From positions 30,869-94,868 of the forward strand of contig NZ_CALHVM010000049.1 of the NCBI RefSeq assembly GCF_938039205.1: 64,000 nt of DNA. Reading direction: 5' to 3'. Positions within the stretch are counted from its first letter, which is position 1; the number at the start of each line of letters is the position of its first letter. Both the position numbers and the translations under genes were made by a program. Below the pieces are notes generated by a model. It ran no database searches. It was not told the DNA's origin and saw only the letters and a list, made by a program, of their open reading frames with translations. Of this stretch, positions 62,272 through 64,000 are shown piece by piece. The stretch comes from an uncultured Campylobacter sp. (GTDB taxonomy: Bacteria; Campylobacterota; Campylobacteria; Campylobacterales; Campylobacteraceae).

Positions 62272-63723
62272 CTAAAAGTTAAAGTACAAAAACGGCGACT
62301 CCTGCGCGCCGGAGTTAATCGCAAAAACCAAAGCAAGCAAAAATGCCGTAAAGAGTGCGGTAAGAAAGCCAAATTTTGCTCTAGCGGCCATTTCGTTCGA
62401 GTTTCGCCCAAAAATCGTAACCAAAAGCGTAATACCCATAATAGCGCAGAACGTACCCATGGCTATTTGCGGTGTTTCCATAAAATTTATTTGATTGTAT
62501 CCCAGAGAGTTGCTTATGTACTCTAAGTAGTTAAAATTTATCTTAACCGAGCTAAAATCAAACATGCCTTTTAGCACTTTCATCGCGCTATCTAGGTCTC
62601 TGGCGCGGAAAAATATCCAAGTGATATTTATAAAATTAAACGTTATAAACCAAGCTAAAAATTTATTCATCGGGCGAAAATGCGCGCCGTAAAATCTGCA
62701 AATCATCATCGCAAACCCGTGTAGCGCGCCCCAGATGATAAACATCCAACCAGCCCCGTGCCAAAGTCCGCCTAGCAAAAATACTGCAAAAACGTTAGCG
62801 TAAGTGCGGTATTCGCCCTTACGGTTACCGCCTAGCGGGATATAGATGTAGTCGCGTAAAAATCTCGAAAGCGTCATATGCCATCTGTGCCAAAAGTCTT
62901 GGATATTTAGCGCTTTGTAGGGGGAGTTGAAATTTAACGGCAAGATAATGTTAAACATATATGAAATGCCGATCGCCATATCGGTGTAACCGCTAAAGTC
63001 AAAATATAGCTGAAAAGTGTAGCTAAGGCTCGTGATCCATGCCTCGCTCATACTAAGAGTCGTATACACGTCAAAACCGTGAAGGGCAAATCTAGCGAAA
63101 AAATCGGCCACTACGACCTTTTTAAAAAGTCCGATCGAAAATAAAAAAAGTCCGATGCTTAAATTTTTATAGTTTATGCGCTTTAAACGTAAATTTGCAA
63201 ACTGCGGCATCATCTCGGCGTGGTGGATGATAGGACCGGCTAAAAGATGCGGGAAATACGTAACGAAAAGCGCGTAGCGAAGGAAGCTGGGTTCTTTTAC
63301 TTTTTCATGGTAGCAATCCACTAAAAACGCTATTTGCGTAAATGTAAAAAAGCTAATGCCAAGAGGCAAAATAACGTGGTGCAAAGGTACGTCGGTACCG
63401 AAAATTCCGTTAAAATTTTCTATCAAAAAGTCGGTGTATTTGTAGTAGGCCAATAGGGCTAAATTTGCCGCGACGCCCGCCCATAAAATAAGTTTTTTGC
63501 GAGATGGGTGAGCGCAGAGCAGATGACCGACGTAGAAGTTAAACGTAATCGAACCTAAAATAAGCGGGATATAAATAAAATTCCAATATCCATAAAAAAA
63601 TAGCGAAGCGACCGTGAGCCAAAAGATACTGAGTTGAACGAATTTAAGTTTATTTAAAACAAAATAAACTCCAAAAGTAATCGGTAAGAAAAAAACTATA
63701 AACGCAAATGAGTTAAAAAGCAT
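62272..63723 (-). CDS. MBOAT-family O-acyltransferase (AlgI/PatA type)
   Basis: 483 residues, ten or more helices. The MBOAT block DFWHRWHMTLSRFLRDYIYI followed by LGGNRKGEY and FLLGGLWHGAGWMFIIWGAL includes the invariant histidine in LWHGAGW. It passes acetyl groups from the cytoplasm across the membrane; the next gene's SGNH-like protein would then place them. In Campylobacter an analogous PatA/PatB pair O-acetylates peptidoglycan. Confidence 0.9.
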   Translation of the reverse strand: MLFNSFAFIVFFLPITFGVYFVLNKLKFVQLSIFWLTVASLFFYGYWNFIYIPLILGSITFNFYVGHLLCAHPSRKKLILWAGVAANLALLAYYKYTDFLIENFNGIFGTDVPLHHVILPLGISFFTFTQIAFLVDCYHEKVKEPSFLRYALFVTYFPHLLAGPIIHHAEMMPQFANLRLKRINYKNLSIGLFLFSIGLFKKVVVADFFARFALHGFDVYTTLSMSEAWITSLSYTFQLYFDFSGYTDMAIGISYMFNIILPLNFNSPYKALNIQDFWHRWHMTLSRFLRDYIYIPLGGNRKGEYRTYANVFAVFLLGGLWHGAGWMFIIWGALHGFAMMICRFYGAHFRPMNKFLAWFITFNFINITWIFFRARDLDSAMKVLKGMFDFSSVKINFNYLEYISNSLGYNQINFMETPQIAMGTFCAIMGITLLVTIFGRNSNEMAARAKFGFLTALFTAFLLALVFAINSGAQESPFLYFNF

Positions 63724-63831
63724 TTTTACCCTTATTTTAAAAGAGTTTAAATATACTCAAATTTGATTTAAATTAAGCTTTTTAAAGCTAAATTCGATAA
63801 AATCGCCCAAATTTCACCAAAAGGATCAAAT

Positions 63832-64000
63832 TTGAGAAGCGACATCATCAAAAAAGGCTATACGCGCGCGCCGCACAGAAGCTTGCTAAGAGCGACGGGG
63901 CTAAAGGACGAGGACTTTGAAAAACCCTTTATCGGCGTAGCAAACAGCTTCATCGAGATCATCCCGGGGCACTTTTTCCTCAACAAATACTCCGAAATTT
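63832..64000 (+). CDS. ilvD: Dihydroxy-acid dehydratase, 5' end only
   Basis: Runs off the right end. TTG start with AAAAGGAT upstream. The reading frame begins MRSDIIKKGYTRAPHRSLLR followed by ATGLKDEDF, and FIGVANSFIEIIPGHFFLN, matching the IlvD N-terminus (the conserved 'A-P-H-R-S-L-L' and 'P-x-I-G-V' blocks). Makes 2-keto acids for branched-chain amino-acid synthesis; a Fe-S enzyme. Confidence 0.92.
   Translation, partial: MRSDIIKKGYTRAPHRSLLRATGLKDEDFEKPFIGVANSFIEIIPGHFFLNKYSEI

Overview
The window looks like a chromosomal segment of a Campylobacter (Campylobacterota). The evidence is the gene content: an RNase J with a long N-terminal tail, ThyX, QueF, a menaquinol-type sulfite respiration cluster, FlgE behind a sigma-54 promoter, and dnaA, dnaN and gyrB together. 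Base composition is moderate rather than very AT-rich and the word AAATTT is extremely frequent, which suggests the C. showae / C. rectus / C. curvus group rather than C. jejuni. The genus call is fairly safe; the species-group call is inference.

Layout. 1-12.3 kb: the 3' end of an M20-family amidohydrolase, an AGCS amino-acid/Na+ symporter, rarA, a low-GC trio (HTH regulator, lipoprotein, Com-like zinc-ribbon microprotein), a TonB receptor with heme-receptor motifs, two small related periplasmic proteins flanking a NimA-like flavoprotein, ung, a YbaK-type deacylase and a large DUF4209/HEPN-like protein. 12.4-13.15 kb: tRNA-Ser, an entericidin-like lipoprotein, tRNA-Cys, tRNA-Leu and tRNA-Gly on minus, and tRNA-Ala on plus. 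13.3-28.3 kb: the main system of the window, an mcc sulfite-respiration locus. It holds the two-component pair mccR/mccS, the octaheme copper sulfite reductase mccA, mccB, the quinol-oxidising mccC/mccD pair, a dedicated cytochrome c synthase (ccsA), a Cys-rich Sel1-repeat protein, a tandem NosL protein, an FtsX-type ABC transporter, a polytopic CxxC membrane protein and a second NosL-like protein.

28.6-37.95 kb is housekeeping: rluB/rsuA-like, kdsD, RNase J overlapping ksgA, hisF, a nucleoside-phosphorylase-like gene and rlmN, then a decayed gene, two small overlapping unknown genes and an RluA-family synthase. Two perfect 16-bp parS palindromes lie in this stretch. 38-44.9 kb: purB-nrdA, tpx, a stand-alone glycyl-radical-like domain with its NrdG-type activase, unknown genes (one apparently frameshifted) and the SRP RNA. 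45-53.7 kb is the replication-origin region: an HD protein, queF with an RGG-like tail, a degenerate GGDEF-EAL protein, gyrB, dnaN, dnaA and ruvC, with DnaA boxes on both sides of dnaA and a DnaA-trio-like element in the dnaA-dnaN gap. 53.8-64 kb: an unknown protein, thyX, flgE with a sigma-54 promoter, a large inverted repeat, a YuiF/NhaC-type antiporter, a secreted repeat protein, a lone CsgG-like lipoprotein, an SGNH + MBOAT O-acetylation pair and the 5' end of ilvD.

How the parts work together. In the mcc locus, MccRS probably senses the electron acceptor or redox state through a heme-c-bearing periplasmic domain. MccD and MccC pass electrons from the quinone pool to periplasmic MccA. CcsA attaches the hemes, including the one at the unusual CX15CH site, and the NosL/ABC genes probably deliver the copper of the MccA active site. 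The origin region and the parS sites 14-18 kb away fit the usual geometry of chromosome replication and segregation.
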